Shown in pieces: positions 55,229 to 64,000 of a DNA stretch of 64,000 bases. The stretch comes from Klebsiella michiganensis (lineage in GTDB: Bacteria; Pseudomonadota; Gammaproteobacteria; Enterobacterales; Enterobacteriaceae). A program made the translations under genes and the position numbers. The notes below the pieces were generated by a model. The model was not told the DNA's origin. It saw nothing but the letters and a program-made list of their open reading frames with translations, and ran no database searches. Positions within the stretch are counted from its first letter, which is position 1; each line of letters opens with the position of its first letter. The DNA lies in assembly GCF_002925905.1 (NCBI RefSeq), contig NZ_PRDB01000013.1, positions 62,001-126,000 on the forward strand, given 5' to 3'.

Positions 55229-56554
55229 TTAAACCCGGCTGCCCCACAGATCGTATTCGTCGGCGTGTTCGGCTTTCACCCGCACAATGTCGCCCGGTTT
55301 GACTTTACTCTCACCGTTCAGGTAGACCGCGCCGTCGATTTCCGGCGCATCGGCCATGCTGCGGCCAATTGCCCCTTCTTCATCCACTTCGTCGATCAGC
55401 ACCATAATTTCACGACCGACTTTCTCCTGCAGGCGCTCGGCGGAGATCTGCTGCTGCAGCTGCATAAAGCGGTTCCAGCGCTCTTCTTTCACCTCTTCCG
55501 GCACCTGATCCGCCAGCTCGTTGGCGGTCGCGCCTTCCACCGGGCTGTACTTGAAGCAGCCGACGCGGTCGAGGCGAGCTTCTTTCAGGAAGTCGAGCAG
55601 CATCTGGAAATCGTCTTCCGTTTCACCCGGGAAGCCGACGATAAAGGTCGAGCGCAGGGTGAGTTCCGGGCAGACTTCGCGCCACTGCTTGATGCGCGCC
55701 AGCTGGCGGTCGGCGGAGCCCGGACGCTTCATCATCTTGAGAATACGCGGGCTGGCGTGCTGCAGCGGAATATCGAGGTAGGGCAGAATTTTGCCTTCCG
55801 CCATCAGCGGGATCACATCATCGACGTGCGGGTACGGATAGACGTAGTGCAGGCGCACCCAGATACCGAGCTTCGCCAGCTCTTCGCACAGGCTAACCAT
55901 ACTGGTTTTGACCGGCATACCGTTGTGGAAACCGCTGCGATGTTTGACATCAACGCCGTAGGCGGAGGTGTCCTGAGAGATCACCAGCAGCTCTTTGACG
56001 CCGGCGTCGGCCAGGCGTTTGGCTTCCGCCAGCACTTCGCCAATCGGACGGCTGACCAGATCGCCGCGCATTGACGGGATGATGCAGAAGGTGCAGCGAT
56101 GGTTGCAGCCTTCGGAAATTTTTAAGTAAGCGTAATGACGCGGCGTCAGCTTCACGCCCTGTTCCGGCACCAGGCTGAGGAACGGGTTGTGTTTAGGCTT
56201 CGGCGCGTAGTGGTGGACGTGTTCCAGCACCTGTTCATAGCTGTGCGGGCCGGTAATTTCCAGCACCTTCGGATGCACTTCGCGGATCTGATCTTCTTTT
56301 GCGCCCAGGCAGCCGGTGACGATCACTTTGCCGTTTTCTTTCAACGCTTCGCCAATCGCTTCCAGCGACTCCTGCACGGCGCTATCGATAAAGCCGCAGG
56401 TGTTAACGATAACCATATCAGCGTTATCGTAGGAGGGAACCACGTCATATCCTTCGGTACGCAGTTCAGTCAGGATACGTTCTGAGTCCACGAGGTTTTT
56501 CGGGCAGCCCAGAGAGACAAAGCCGATCTTCGGCTGAGGGGTGACATTGCTCAT
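55229..56554 (-). CDS. rimO: RimO, ribosomal protein S12 methylthiotransferase
   Basis: 441 residues, same as E. coli. N-terminal UPF0004 domain with cluster Cys in [15 protein letters not shown] and VTGCLGAKE; radical [11 protein letters not shown] (about 150-157); C-terminal TRAM domain ([19 protein letters not shown]...). It adds a methylthio group to Asp89 of ribosomal protein S12. Single gene, convergent with gsiD. Confidence 0.97.
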   Translation of the reverse strand: MSNVTPQPKIGFVSLGCPKNLVDSERILTELRTEGYDVVPSYDNADMVIVNTCGFIDSAVQESLEAIGEALKENGKVIVTGCLGAKEDQIREVHPKVLEITGPHSYEQVLEHVHHYAPKPKHNPFLSLVPEQGVKLTPRHYAYLKISEGCNHRCTFCIIPSMRGDLVSRPIGEVLAEAKRLADAGVKELLVISQDTSAYGVDVKHRSGFHNGMPVKTSMVSLCEELAKLGIWVRLHYVYPYPHVDDVIPLMAEGKILPYLDIPLQHASPRILKMMKRPGSADRQLARIKQWREVCPELTLRSTFIVGFPGETEDDFQMLLDFLKEARLDRVGCFKYSPVEGATANELADQVPEEVKEERWNRFMQLQQQISAERLQEKVGREIMVLIDEVDEEGAIGRSMADAPEIDGAVYLNGESKVKPGDIVRVKAEHADEYDLWGSRV

Positions 56555-56811
56555 AGCTTAAAAAGTGTTCAATTATTGGGATGGTCAGGGCAGGGATTCT
56601 ACAGAGATCGGCGGAAAGTTTATACTCCTTTTCTTGTTAGCCTGGCGATGTCCGTGTTTCTTTTTATCGGGATGATTATCCAGATTGTTAATCAAAATAA
56701 GGGAGTTATTCACCTTTTATCTTGCAACCCGGGGAAGTCGGTTTAGATCTGGTTTAACCTGAAGCGGTAAAATAGCCGCTGCTTTCAGTCTTTATTTTTA
56801 TCAGGTTTCCC

Positions 56812-57330
56812 ATGTTTAAAAAGTTGGGTGGTTTCGTCTGCGCGCTGGCCATGACTGGCGCGACGCCCGTTTATGCCAACGAGATGGCGTTATATTCGGT
56901 CAATACCGGTTCCTTTGTTTATCACATGACCGGCAATCATGGTCAATATAACGAAAAATTCAATAACCAATTTTTTTCCGTTGAGCGCAAGCTGTCAGCG
57001 GATTCAAAGTACAGCCTGTTGGCCGGCACCATGAAGAATAGCTTTGCCGACCGCTGCCTCTCTTTAGGAGCGAGGAGAGACTGGTACGCGGGGGCAAGCG
57101 GCTGGACGTTCAAGGGCGTCTATGCCTATACCGGCGAGTTTTTCTTTAAAGCCTTTCGCGATTGCGGGGATTCAGGCACCTATCGAACGGCGAAGAAAAT
57201 CACCGGCGTCGGTTTCTCTCCCTATATTTATCATGGCCTGCAGTACAATTTTACCGATTATTTCGGCGTGGAAACGGGCATTATCGTCCCGGCCATATTT
57301 GTGATGAGCGTGCAGTGGAGCTTCCGCTAA
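56812..57330 (+). CDS. Putative small outer-membrane beta-barrel protein
   Basis: 172 residues, not recognised as a named family. Signal peptide MFKKLGGFVCALAMTGATPVYA is cleaved before NEMALYSVNTGSFVYH. The rest alternates polar and aromatic residues in short strands (NNQFFSVERKL, GWTFKGVYAYTGEFFF, GFSPYIYHGLQYNF, IFVMSVQWSFR) as in 8-strand barrels. It has two Cys (DRCLSLG, DCGDSG) about 50 residues apart that could form a disulphide. Terminal WSFR rather than a bare Phe is unusual. An enzyme-type barrel such as PagP/PagL or a porin is possible. It is between rimO and the LacY-type permease, convergent with the latter. Confidence 0.7.
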   Translation: MFKKLGGFVCALAMTGATPVYANEMALYSVNTGSFVYHMTGNHGQYNEKFNNQFFSVERKLSADSKYSLLAGTMKNSFADRCLSLGARRDWYAGASGWTFKGVYAYTGEFFFKAFRDCGDSGTYRTAKKITGVGFSPYIYHGLQYNFTDYFGVETGIIVPAIFVMSVQWSFR

Positions 57331-57363
57331 TTTGCCCGAAAGAGGCTTCCGGGCGAGTTTTGA

Positions 57364-58608
57364 TTAATGGCTTTGCGCAACGCCAGCGCCTGGCGCAGCC
57401 CCCGGCTCGGTCGGTTCTCTATTATCGCGCAGCGTAAATACCGAGATCAGCGTAAACAGCCCGGCGATGCCGCCCAGAATATAATAGGTATGCGCGAAGC
57501 CGATGGTGTCGTACAAATACCCGGCCAGCGGCGAGTAAATCGCGGTGGCGATGGAGGCGACGAACAGCACCAGCAGGTAGACCGTCGAGGAGAGCTTGTT
57601 GTCGAAGTTGGCGGCGATAAATTTAAACACCGACACCAGAATCAGCGGTTTTTCCAGCGCATGCATCATTTTGACCGCGCCGATCCACACCGGGCCCAGC
57701 GGAATCGCGGAGCCGACGATACGCACCGACATGATCAGTCCGGCGATGATCAGCGCCCATTTCGCGCCGGTGCGGTTCACGAACCACGGCATCAGGCATA
57801 AAAACAGCGTCTCGCCGCATACCTGAATGGAGGCCAAAATGCCGTACCAGCGATTGCCTTCTTCCGGCGTCGGGAACTGCAGGGAAAAGTACTGGGCAAA
57901 CTGCTGATCGTAGGTGTCGTAGATTTGCGTGACGAACAGGGTAAAGACCAGCAGCATCCAGAACTGGCCGTTCTTCGCCAGCTCCAGGGCATGCGAAACT
58001 TTCAGCGCGCTGGTTTTCTGCATTTCCGCTTCGGTCAGTTCGATTTTGGTCAGCATAAAACAGAGCGCGGCAATCACAATGGCGATACTCGCCAGCCAGA
58101 AGGCGAGGTTCGGATTGCTGTCGATATACTTGCCGACAATCCACGCGGCGGCGGCCCAGCCTAACGATCCCCACATTCTTACCCGGCCATATTCGAACTG
58201 GTAGCGCCGCGAAATTTTATCAATATACGAATCAATCACCCCGCAGCCGGAGTTAAAAATTATTCCCAGGTATACTCCGCCAAGCAGCGCACCCAACCAG
58301 AAGCTGTGCACCAGCAGCGGCGCGTACAAATAAATAAAGAACGGGCCTACCGGTAGCAGCATGGCGACCAGGATCCAGATCAGCCGCTTTTTCAGGCCGA
58401 ACTTATCGGAAATAAAGCCGAAGAAGGGCTGCATCAGCAGGGCAATAAAGGCGTTGACCGAGTAGAGCAGGCCGGTTTTCGTTGCGCTAATCCCGAGGTG
58501 CTGAGTCGTCCAGATCACAAAGAACGCCATGGTCGAGGACCAGGCGAAGAGATAGAGGAAATCGAAAAGACTCAACAAGATATAGTTTCTTTTGCCGGGC
58601 GTCATCAT
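57364..58608 (-). CDS. LacY-type oligosaccharide:H+ symporter
   Basis: 414 residues, major facilitator superfamily, OHS family (LacY, RafB, MelY). Key LacY residues are recognisable: the N-terminal NYILLSLFDFLYLFAWSSTMAFFVIW, loop FGFISDKFGLKK, the helix IV-V region YGRVRMWGSLGWAAAAWIVG with Arg, and the C-terminal helix KMMHALEKPLILVSVFKFI with conserved His/Glu. It takes up a galactoside or other disaccharide with a proton. No glycosidase or regulator is adjacent, so it is an orphan permease. Confidence 0.9.
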   Translation of the reverse strand: MMTPGKRNYILLSLFDFLYLFAWSSTMAFFVIWTTQHLGISATKTGLLYSVNAFIALLMQPFFGFISDKFGLKKRLIWILVAMLLPVGPFFIYLYAPLLVHSFWLGALLGGVYLGIIFNSGCGVIDSYIDKISRRYQFEYGRVRMWGSLGWAAAAWIVGKYIDSNPNLAFWLASIAIVIAALCFMLTKIELTEAEMQKTSALKVSHALELAKNGQFWMLLVFTLFVTQIYDTYDQQFAQYFSLQFPTPEEGNRWYGILASIQVCGETLFLCLMPWFVNRTGAKWALIIAGLIMSVRIVGSAIPLGPVWIGAVKMMHALEKPLILVSVFKFIAANFDNKLSSTVYLLVLFVASIATAIYSPLAGYLYDTIGFAHTYYILGGIAGLFTLISVFTLRDNREPTEPGAAPGAGVAQSH

Positions 58609-58984
58609 TTCAGTTCCTTCAAGCGATAGAGATAAAGGTTACAAACAGGATCGATATGCCTGCCGTTCTTATTGGATGTTATACGTAATACATTTTATTT
58701 GATGATATGACACCCGGCGGCATTTTCTGGCAACGTGAATTGCGCTAATTTGTGATCATTACTGCAATAAATGATTTTATATCCCAGGGTTGGAATTTTT
58801 ACTTTTATGAGAACGTATAACATTTTTGGCTTTCATGAGATGATGTCGCAGGTGGGGATTTTAAGCTTCGTTGTAACATTGTAAAGGATGTTAATGATCT
58901 GAGAATTATTGATCTGCCTCATCGTTTTGTACAAAAAATGACCATATTATGATTGTGGTAAAGGACGACAGAGGAGGAACCGCG
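58609..58984. promoter_or_regulatory. Divergent region LacY-type permease - bssR
   Basis: 376 bp with no gene. AT-rich. GTTATACGTAATAC (from 58679) and ACGTATAAC (about 58812) are related inverted sequences that could be an operator. TTTGTGATCATTACTGCAAT (about 58749-58768) is a weak CRP-like match. The right side ends in GAGGAGGAAC, the bssR SD. Confidence 0.4.
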
Positions 58985-59368
58985 ATGAGCGTTGACAGAC
59001 TATATCGTAACCTGATGAATAAGCTGATTAATGCCAACATTGATCTCGATGCTTATTTACAGCTGCGTAAAGCAAAAGGCTATATGTCAGTCAGCGAAAA
59101 CGACCATCTACGGGATAACTTGTTTGAACTGTGCCATGAAATGCGTCAACACGCGCCGCGCCTGCAGCACGTCGTTGCGCCGGAGGAAAAGGATGCCCTG
59201 CGGCTGGCGGGCGAAGCCGTCGCTTCCGCGGCGGTGTGCCTGCTGAGCGGACATCATGATTGCCCGTCCTACATCGCTGTCGACGTAGATAAGCTGGAAA
59301 GCTGCCTGGCGGTATTGCGGCTAAATATTCATAAATTGAATGATTCCAAGCCCATTACTCATGCCTGA
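58985..59368 (+). CDS. bssR: BssR, biofilm formation regulator
   Basis: 127 residues, start ATG 58985 with SD GAGGAGG; a frame to 58949 lies upstream of the SD. It has LRKAKGYMSVSENDHLRDNLFEL (about 28-50) and AAVCLLSGHHDCPSYIAVDVDKLESCL (about 83-109) as in E. coli YliH/BssR. It affects biofilm and signal (indole/AI-2) pathways in E. coli through an unknown biochemical activity. No DNA-binding motif is visible. Confidence 0.92.
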   Translation: MSVDRLYRNLMNKLINANIDLDAYLQLRKAKGYMSVSENDHLRDNLFELCHEMRQHAPRLQHVVAPEEKDALRLAGEAVASAAVCLLSGHHDCPSYIAVDVDKLESCLAVLRLNIHKLNDSKPITHA

Positions 59369-59396
59369 AATCGGGGGGAGCCTGCTCCCCCCGATT
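59369..59396 (+). terminator. Hairpin after bssR
   Basis: Perfect 13-bp stem AATCGGGGGGAGC / GCTCCCCCCGATT with a 2-base loop, directly after the stop codon; no T run. Confidence 0.75.
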
Positions 59397-59471
59397 AATG
59401 TTATGTAAAAATCCCTTCCCGTTTTCCCACGCTGGCTACCCTTATCGCATTGCTGACAAAAGGAGTATGCC

Positions 59472-60587
59472 ATGCGCCAGACCATTACCCTGATGATAGC
59501 CCTTACCGCACTGTTGCTGCCTGCGGCTGCCCTTGCCGCCCGGGAGCGCGTAGAGGTGCTGCAGAACCAGCTTGAACACCCGTGGGCGCTGGCCTTTCTT
59601 CCGGACGATCGGGGCATTCTGATGACCCTGCGCGGCGGCGAGCTCCGGCTGTGGCAGCGGGAAAAAGGCCTCGCGCCTGCGATTTCGGGCGTACCGCAGG
59701 TCTGGGCCAACGGGCAGGGGGGGCTGCTTGACGTGGCGCTGGCCCCGGATTTCGCCCAGTCGCGCCGGGTCTGGCTAAGCTACGCCGAAGGCGGGAGTGA
59801 CGACAAGGCCGGGACCGCCGTAGGCTACGGCCGACTGAGCGAGGATCTTCAGCGCCTGGAAAACTTCCAGGTGGTTTTCCGCCAGCAGCCGAAGCTCTCA
59901 ACCGGCAACCATTTTGGCGGGCGGCTGGTGTTCGACGGCCGCGGTTATTTGTTTATCGGTCTCGGGGAGAATAACCAGCGTTCGACCGCTCAGGATCTCG
60001 ATAAGCTGCAGGGAAAAGTGGTGCGGCTAACGGCTGATGGCAAGGTCCCGGACGATAATCCTTTTGTCGGTCAGGCTGGCGTCAGGCCGGAAATCTGGTC
60101 TTACGGTATTCGCAACCCCCAGGGGATGGCGATGAACCCGTGGAGCGATACGCTGTGGTTAAATGAACACGGCCCGCGCGGCGGGGATGAGATCAACCTG
60201 GTGCAAAAAGGGAAAAACTACGGCTGGCCGCTGGCGACGCACGGCATTAACTATAGCGGCCTGCCGATCCCGGAGGCCAAAGGCAAAACGCTGGAGGGAA
60301 CCGAAGCGCCGCTGTTTGTCTGGGCGAAGTCGCCAGCGGTGAGCGGTATGGCGTTTTACAACGCGCCGACCTTCCCGCAGTGGCAGCACAGGCTATTTAT
60401 CGGCGCGCTGAAGGATACGTCGCTGATTGTCCTCAAGGTTGACGGCAATAAGGTGACGGAACAGGAGCGGATTCTGGGCGATCGCGGTAAACGTATCCGC
60501 GATGTGCGCGTTGGACCCGATGGCTATCTGTATGTCTTAACCGACGAATCCAACGGCGAGCTGCTGAGGGTGAGCCCGGCGGGCTAA
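59472..60587 (+). CDS. yliI: YliI/Asd, PQQ-dependent soluble aldose dehydrogenase
   Basis: 371 residues, same as E. coli. Signal peptide ...ALTALLLPAAALA then ARERVEVLQNQLEHPWALAFLPDD. Six-bladed propeller of the soluble glucose dehydrogenase type, with NHFGGRLVFDGRGYLFIGLGENNQR (about 154-178) and EHGPRGGDEINLVQKGKNYGWP (about 226-247) holding PQQ and calcium. It oxidises aldose sugars in the periplasm if PQQ is available. SD AAAAGGAG. Confidence 0.94.
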   Translation: MRQTITLMIALTALLLPAAALAARERVEVLQNQLEHPWALAFLPDDRGILMTLRGGELRLWQREKGLAPAISGVPQVWANGQGGLLDVALAPDFAQSRRVWLSYAEGGSDDKAGTAVGYGRLSEDLQRLENFQVVFRQQPKLSTGNHFGGRLVFDGRGYLFIGLGENNQRSTAQDLDKLQGKVVRLTADGKVPDDNPFVGQAGVRPEIWSYGIRNPQGMAMNPWSDTLWLNEHGPRGGDEINLVQKGKNYGWPLATHGINYSGLPIPEAKGKTLEGTEAPLFVWAKSPAVSGMAFYNAPTFPQWQHRLFIGALKDTSLIVLKVDGNKVTEQERILGDRGKRIRDVRVGPDGYLYVLTDESNGELLRVSPAG

Positions 60588-60589
60588 TA

Positions 60590-61216
60590 TCAGGTGACCG
60601 GGATCATCACCACGTTGCGCCAGGCCTGGCGCTGGTTAATCTGCTGATACCAGCGCTGCAGGTGCGGGCGCGGTTGCCAGGTTTTCACGGTCTCCAGCAG
60701 GTTATAAATGAACGGCGCGACGGCGATATCGCCGAGGCCGAAGGCGTCGCCTGATAGCCACTGATGGCGCGACAGTTCGTCATCGAGAATGGCGAACAGG
60801 GTCTCGCAGGTGGCAATACCGGCTTCAATCGCGGCGGGGTCGCGTTTTTCCGGCGGGGTTCTCACCAGCCCCATTAAAATCGGCCGATGGGCCGGCGAGA
60901 GCGAACCGTTGGCCCAGTCCATCCATTTCTCTCCCTGAGCGCGTTCGGCGGGCGACTCCACCCACAGGCGATCCTGACCATACTGCGCGGCCAGATAGCG
61001 GATAATGGTGTTTGATTCCCAGAGCACGATATCGGTCGTCTCATCTTTCAATAGCGGTACCAGCCCATTGGGATTCATGGCCAGATAGGCCGGATCGTGA
61101 TTCAGACCGAACTCCAGGCCTGCCAGAATTTGCTGATACGGGAGGTCGAGTTCTTCCAGCACCCAGCGCACTTTCTTCACATTGGTCGAGTTATTTCTGC
61201 CCCACAGCGTAATCAT
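60590..61216 (-). CDS. gstB: GstB/YliJ, glutathione S-transferase
   Basis: 208 residues. Thioredoxin-like N-terminal domain ([30 protein letters not shown], with Asn/Ser/Thr near the active site), cis-Pro in GLVPLL and [10 protein letters not shown] (about 67-76), then a helical C-terminal domain ([22 protein letters not shown]). E. coli GstB acts on bromoacetate and iodoacetate. 2 bp from the yliI stop and convergent. It marks the end of the conserved backbone. Confidence 0.94.
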   Translation of the reverse strand: MITLWGRNNSTNVKKVRWVLEELDLPYQQILAGLEFGLNHDPAYLAMNPNGLVPLLKDETTDIVLWESNTIIRYLAAQYGQDRLWVESPAERAQGEKWMDWANGSLSPAHRPILMGLVRTPPEKRDPAAIEAGIATCETLFAILDDELSRHQWLSGDAFGLGDIAVAPFIYNLLETVKTWQPRPHLQRWYQQINQRQAWRNVVMIPVT

Positions 61217-61340
61217 ATCCGCTCCTGCTTTTTATTTCGCCGCCGTTGCGGCGTAGTGAGCATTCATGTTGGAATAAAGTTAATATTCCGGCAAGTGATT
61301 TTATTTTGCTGAAATTAAACGCTTTTTATACCCACTACCT
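61217..61340. other. Junction of backbone with prophage-type DNA; possible att site
   Basis: Between the gstB start and the integrase 3' end. GCTTTTTATAC at 61321-61331 resembles the lambda att core (GCTTTTTTATACTAA, one T short). It lies in the last codons of the integrase gene, so an attL at this place would be consistent with integrase-distal orientation. The other att site is not in the window. Confidence 0.35.
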
Positions 61341-62601
61341 TGCGTTTGGGGCACCCTTGGGACAGAACGTTAGAAAAACTACTATTCAGCATTTCCACCT
61401 GGTTACGGTCCATCTCTCCGATCCACTTCGAGTAAATCTCATAAACCATCTTCGCGTTCTCGTGACCCATCTGTCCGGCGATAAACGACGGGTTAGCACC
61501 GGCCGTTAATAGCCAGCATGCGAACGTGTGGCGCGACTGGTAAGGGCGTCTGCTCCTGATTCCCGCCTTCTTTAATCCCGCCTCCCAACTATACCCCAGA
61601 GACTGAGAACCGTAATACTTCGTTTCCCCGCGCCAGTTTTTGGGCGGGATAAACACGAACCGCAGTTTTTGTTGTTCAGTTAAACCATGTTCGCGGTGAT
61701 GGAAAGTGATTTCGGTTTTGCTTAATGCGCCAGTTAGCTTGAATTGTTCGCGTAGAGCATTCAGCGCAGGTTCAAGTAGGGTTACAGTTCTGATCCCCGC
61801 TTCGGTTTTGGGTGGCACAAACAGGCCCTCATTCGTCTGGTTACGCCTGACGTGAAGCTCACCCTTATCAAGGTCCACATCCTCCCAGGCTAAAGCTGTA
61901 AGCTCTCCATGCCGAAGACCTGTAAAGATAGCTGTAGTCCAGAGCAAAGCATACCGAGGAGATAACGCTTTTATAAAACCTTCGTACTCACTCTGGAGAA
62001 GCGGATCCGGATCTCTCCTGGAGCGCTTAAGCATCTTTATACCTTCGTGAGGGGTATGCTCGATAAAGCCACTCAGGTTCGCCAGTTTGAGCAGCGCAGT
62101 CAGGTTGTTCATCAGGCCGTTGACCGTGGATACAGCTCGGCCTTTTCTTTTAAGCCAAGGAGCATGATCGCTAAAGGTGTTACCAGTTAAGAGCGCGTTC
62201 CTGTAATTCAACAGATCGGTATGTTGAATATCCGTAATATGCGTATTACTTCCGACGATAGCGCAAAGTGTTGCTATGCGTGATTCTGCGCCTCTGTATG
62301 ACGCAGCTGACACCTCAAGCTTTTTGGCATTAAGATAAACTTTGCACAATTCACCGAAGGTTTTAATTTTTTGTGTTGTAGTGAATTTTTTAAGCGCCTT
62401 TGATTCAGGGAAGTGCTCTGCATAGTCAAATTTACCTTGCTGAATCTCACTCATAATTAAAGCACGGAGATTGCCAGCTTTTTTTATATTGCTATTTGAT
62501 ACAGTCCAGCCTCGCAAAACCTCGCGGCAACGTATGCCGCGATATAGAAAGCTAATTCTTATTACTTTCCCATGCAGCTCTACGCCAGCAGGCATATTCA
62601 T
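61315..62601 (-). CDS. Phage-type tyrosine recombinase (integrase)
   Basis: 428 residues. An N-terminal Arm DNA-binding region (DUF3596-type, GKVIRISFLYRGIRCREVLRG), a core-binding domain (about 90-190) and the catalytic domain: Arg in TGLRHGELTALAWED, the YQSRHTFACWLLTAGANPSFIAGQMGH block and Tyr in MVYEIYSKWI. It resembles lambdoid-type integrases. Its start overlaps the stop of an upstream small gene (TAATG). The gene looks intact, but the prophage behind it is cut by the IS5 element. Confidence 0.93.
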   Translation of the reverse strand: MNMPAGVELHGKVIRISFLYRGIRCREVLRGWTVSNSNIKKAGNLRALIMSEIQQGKFDYAEHFPESKALKKFTTTQKIKTFGELCKVYLNAKKLEVSAASYRGAESRIATLCAIVGSNTHITDIQHTDLLNYRNALLTGNTFSDHAPWLKRKGRAVSTVNGLMNNLTALLKLANLSGFIEHTPHEGIKMLKRSRRDPDPLLQSEYEGFIKALSPRYALLWTTAIFTGLRHGELTALAWEDVDLDKGELHVRRNQTNEGLFVPPKTEAGIRTVTLLEPALNALREQFKLTGALSKTEITFHHREHGLTEQQKLRFVFIPPKNWRGETKYYGSQSLGYSWEAGLKKAGIRSRRPYQSRHTFACWLLTAGANPSFIAGQMGHENAKMVYEIYSKWIGEMDRNQVEMLNSSFSNVLSQGCPKRKVVGIKSV

Positions 62602-62694
62602 TATGTTTCCCCGACAAGCCTATTAATCCTGGTGTAGTTGTAGAGAAGCGTTACCCTTCCTTCTGAAGCTTTTGGATCTGGTGGGTGCTTCTTA
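62601..62694 (-). pseudogene. Truncated small gene upstream of the integrase
   Basis: The last 30 codons (KKHPPDPKASEGRVTLLYNY then TRINRLVGET) of a gene read leftward, coupled to the integrase start. Its 5' part is missing because the IS5-family element starts at 62695. Position suggests an excisionase-like or other small phage gene; the remnant is too short for a family. Confidence 0.6.
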
Positions 62695-63890
<1,196 letters not shown>

Positions 63891-64000
63891 CTAACATACT
63901 AGATTTGGCCTTAAAGTCTATCTTTATTGTCACATCGAGAAAGATTAGGAAATCTGATTTCAGGAACCTTTAGGCATATTATTTAAGGGTAAGAAAAGTG
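63891..64000. other. AT-rich flank beyond the IS5-family element
   Basis: 110 bp with lower GC than the backbone. I see no start with an SD, no RNA gene and no continuation of the reading frame cut on the left side of the element: joining the two flanks across one 4-bp target gives a stop 10 codons upstream. Confidence 0.4.

Overview
The window is chromosome of an enterobacterium of the Klebsiella/Raoultella/Enterobacter group. Its backbone follows the Escherichia coli ybi-gsi-bss segment almost gene for gene: rhlE, dinG-ybiB, ybiJ, ybiI, ybiX-fiu, rlmF, ybiO, glnHPQ, dps, rhtA, ompX, opgE, mntS/mntR-ybiR, ldtB, ybiT, ybiU, ybiV, pflF-pflE, moeAB, iaaA-gsiABCD, rimO, bssR, yliI, gstB. Species was not determined; gene names rest on recalled protein similarity and visible motifs, not on a search.

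Inserted between backbone genes are accessory blocks: (1) at the left edge, a LysR regulator divergent from an MFS transporter-dehydrogenase-split transketolase operon (1-4521); (2) a flavin-reductase-like gene between fiu and rlmF; (3) an aldo-keto reductase, a family 1 glycosidase with twin palindromic operators, and a GntR regulator between ybiR and ldtB; (4) a protein phosphatase between ldtB and ybiT; (5) a REP-like repeat array carrying an IS110-family element, then a family 31 glycosidase, an MFS transporter and a LacI regulator between ybiT and ybiU; (6) an orphan small outer-membrane-barrel candidate and a LacY-type permease between rimO and bssR; (7) after gstB, a prophage-type integrase whose upstream partner gene is cut by an IS5-family element. 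Relative to E. coli as recalled, fsaA (beside pflE) and yliE/yliF (beside gsiD) are missing.

The most striking structure is the IS110-family element at 34032-35322. Its recombinase has the residues recalled for IS621 (D11, E60, D102, D105, S241). The 194-bp leader folds on paper into a bridge-RNA architecture, with one loop matching the REP-like target next to the element and a second loop matching the element's own ends. The flanking repeats have 119-bp spacing once a 1293-bp insertion is removed, which fixes the boundaries independently.

Regulatory signals readable by eye include a LexA box before dinG, a Fur site before fiu, NtrC and sigma-54 sites before glnHPQ, an MntR palindrome before mntS, a perfect FNR box before pflEF, twin GntR-type operators before the family 1 glycosidase, and one unassigned palindrome (ACTTTCGAATGAAAGT) shared by ybiU, ybiV and pflEF. 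No rRNA, tRNA or CRISPR array was seen.
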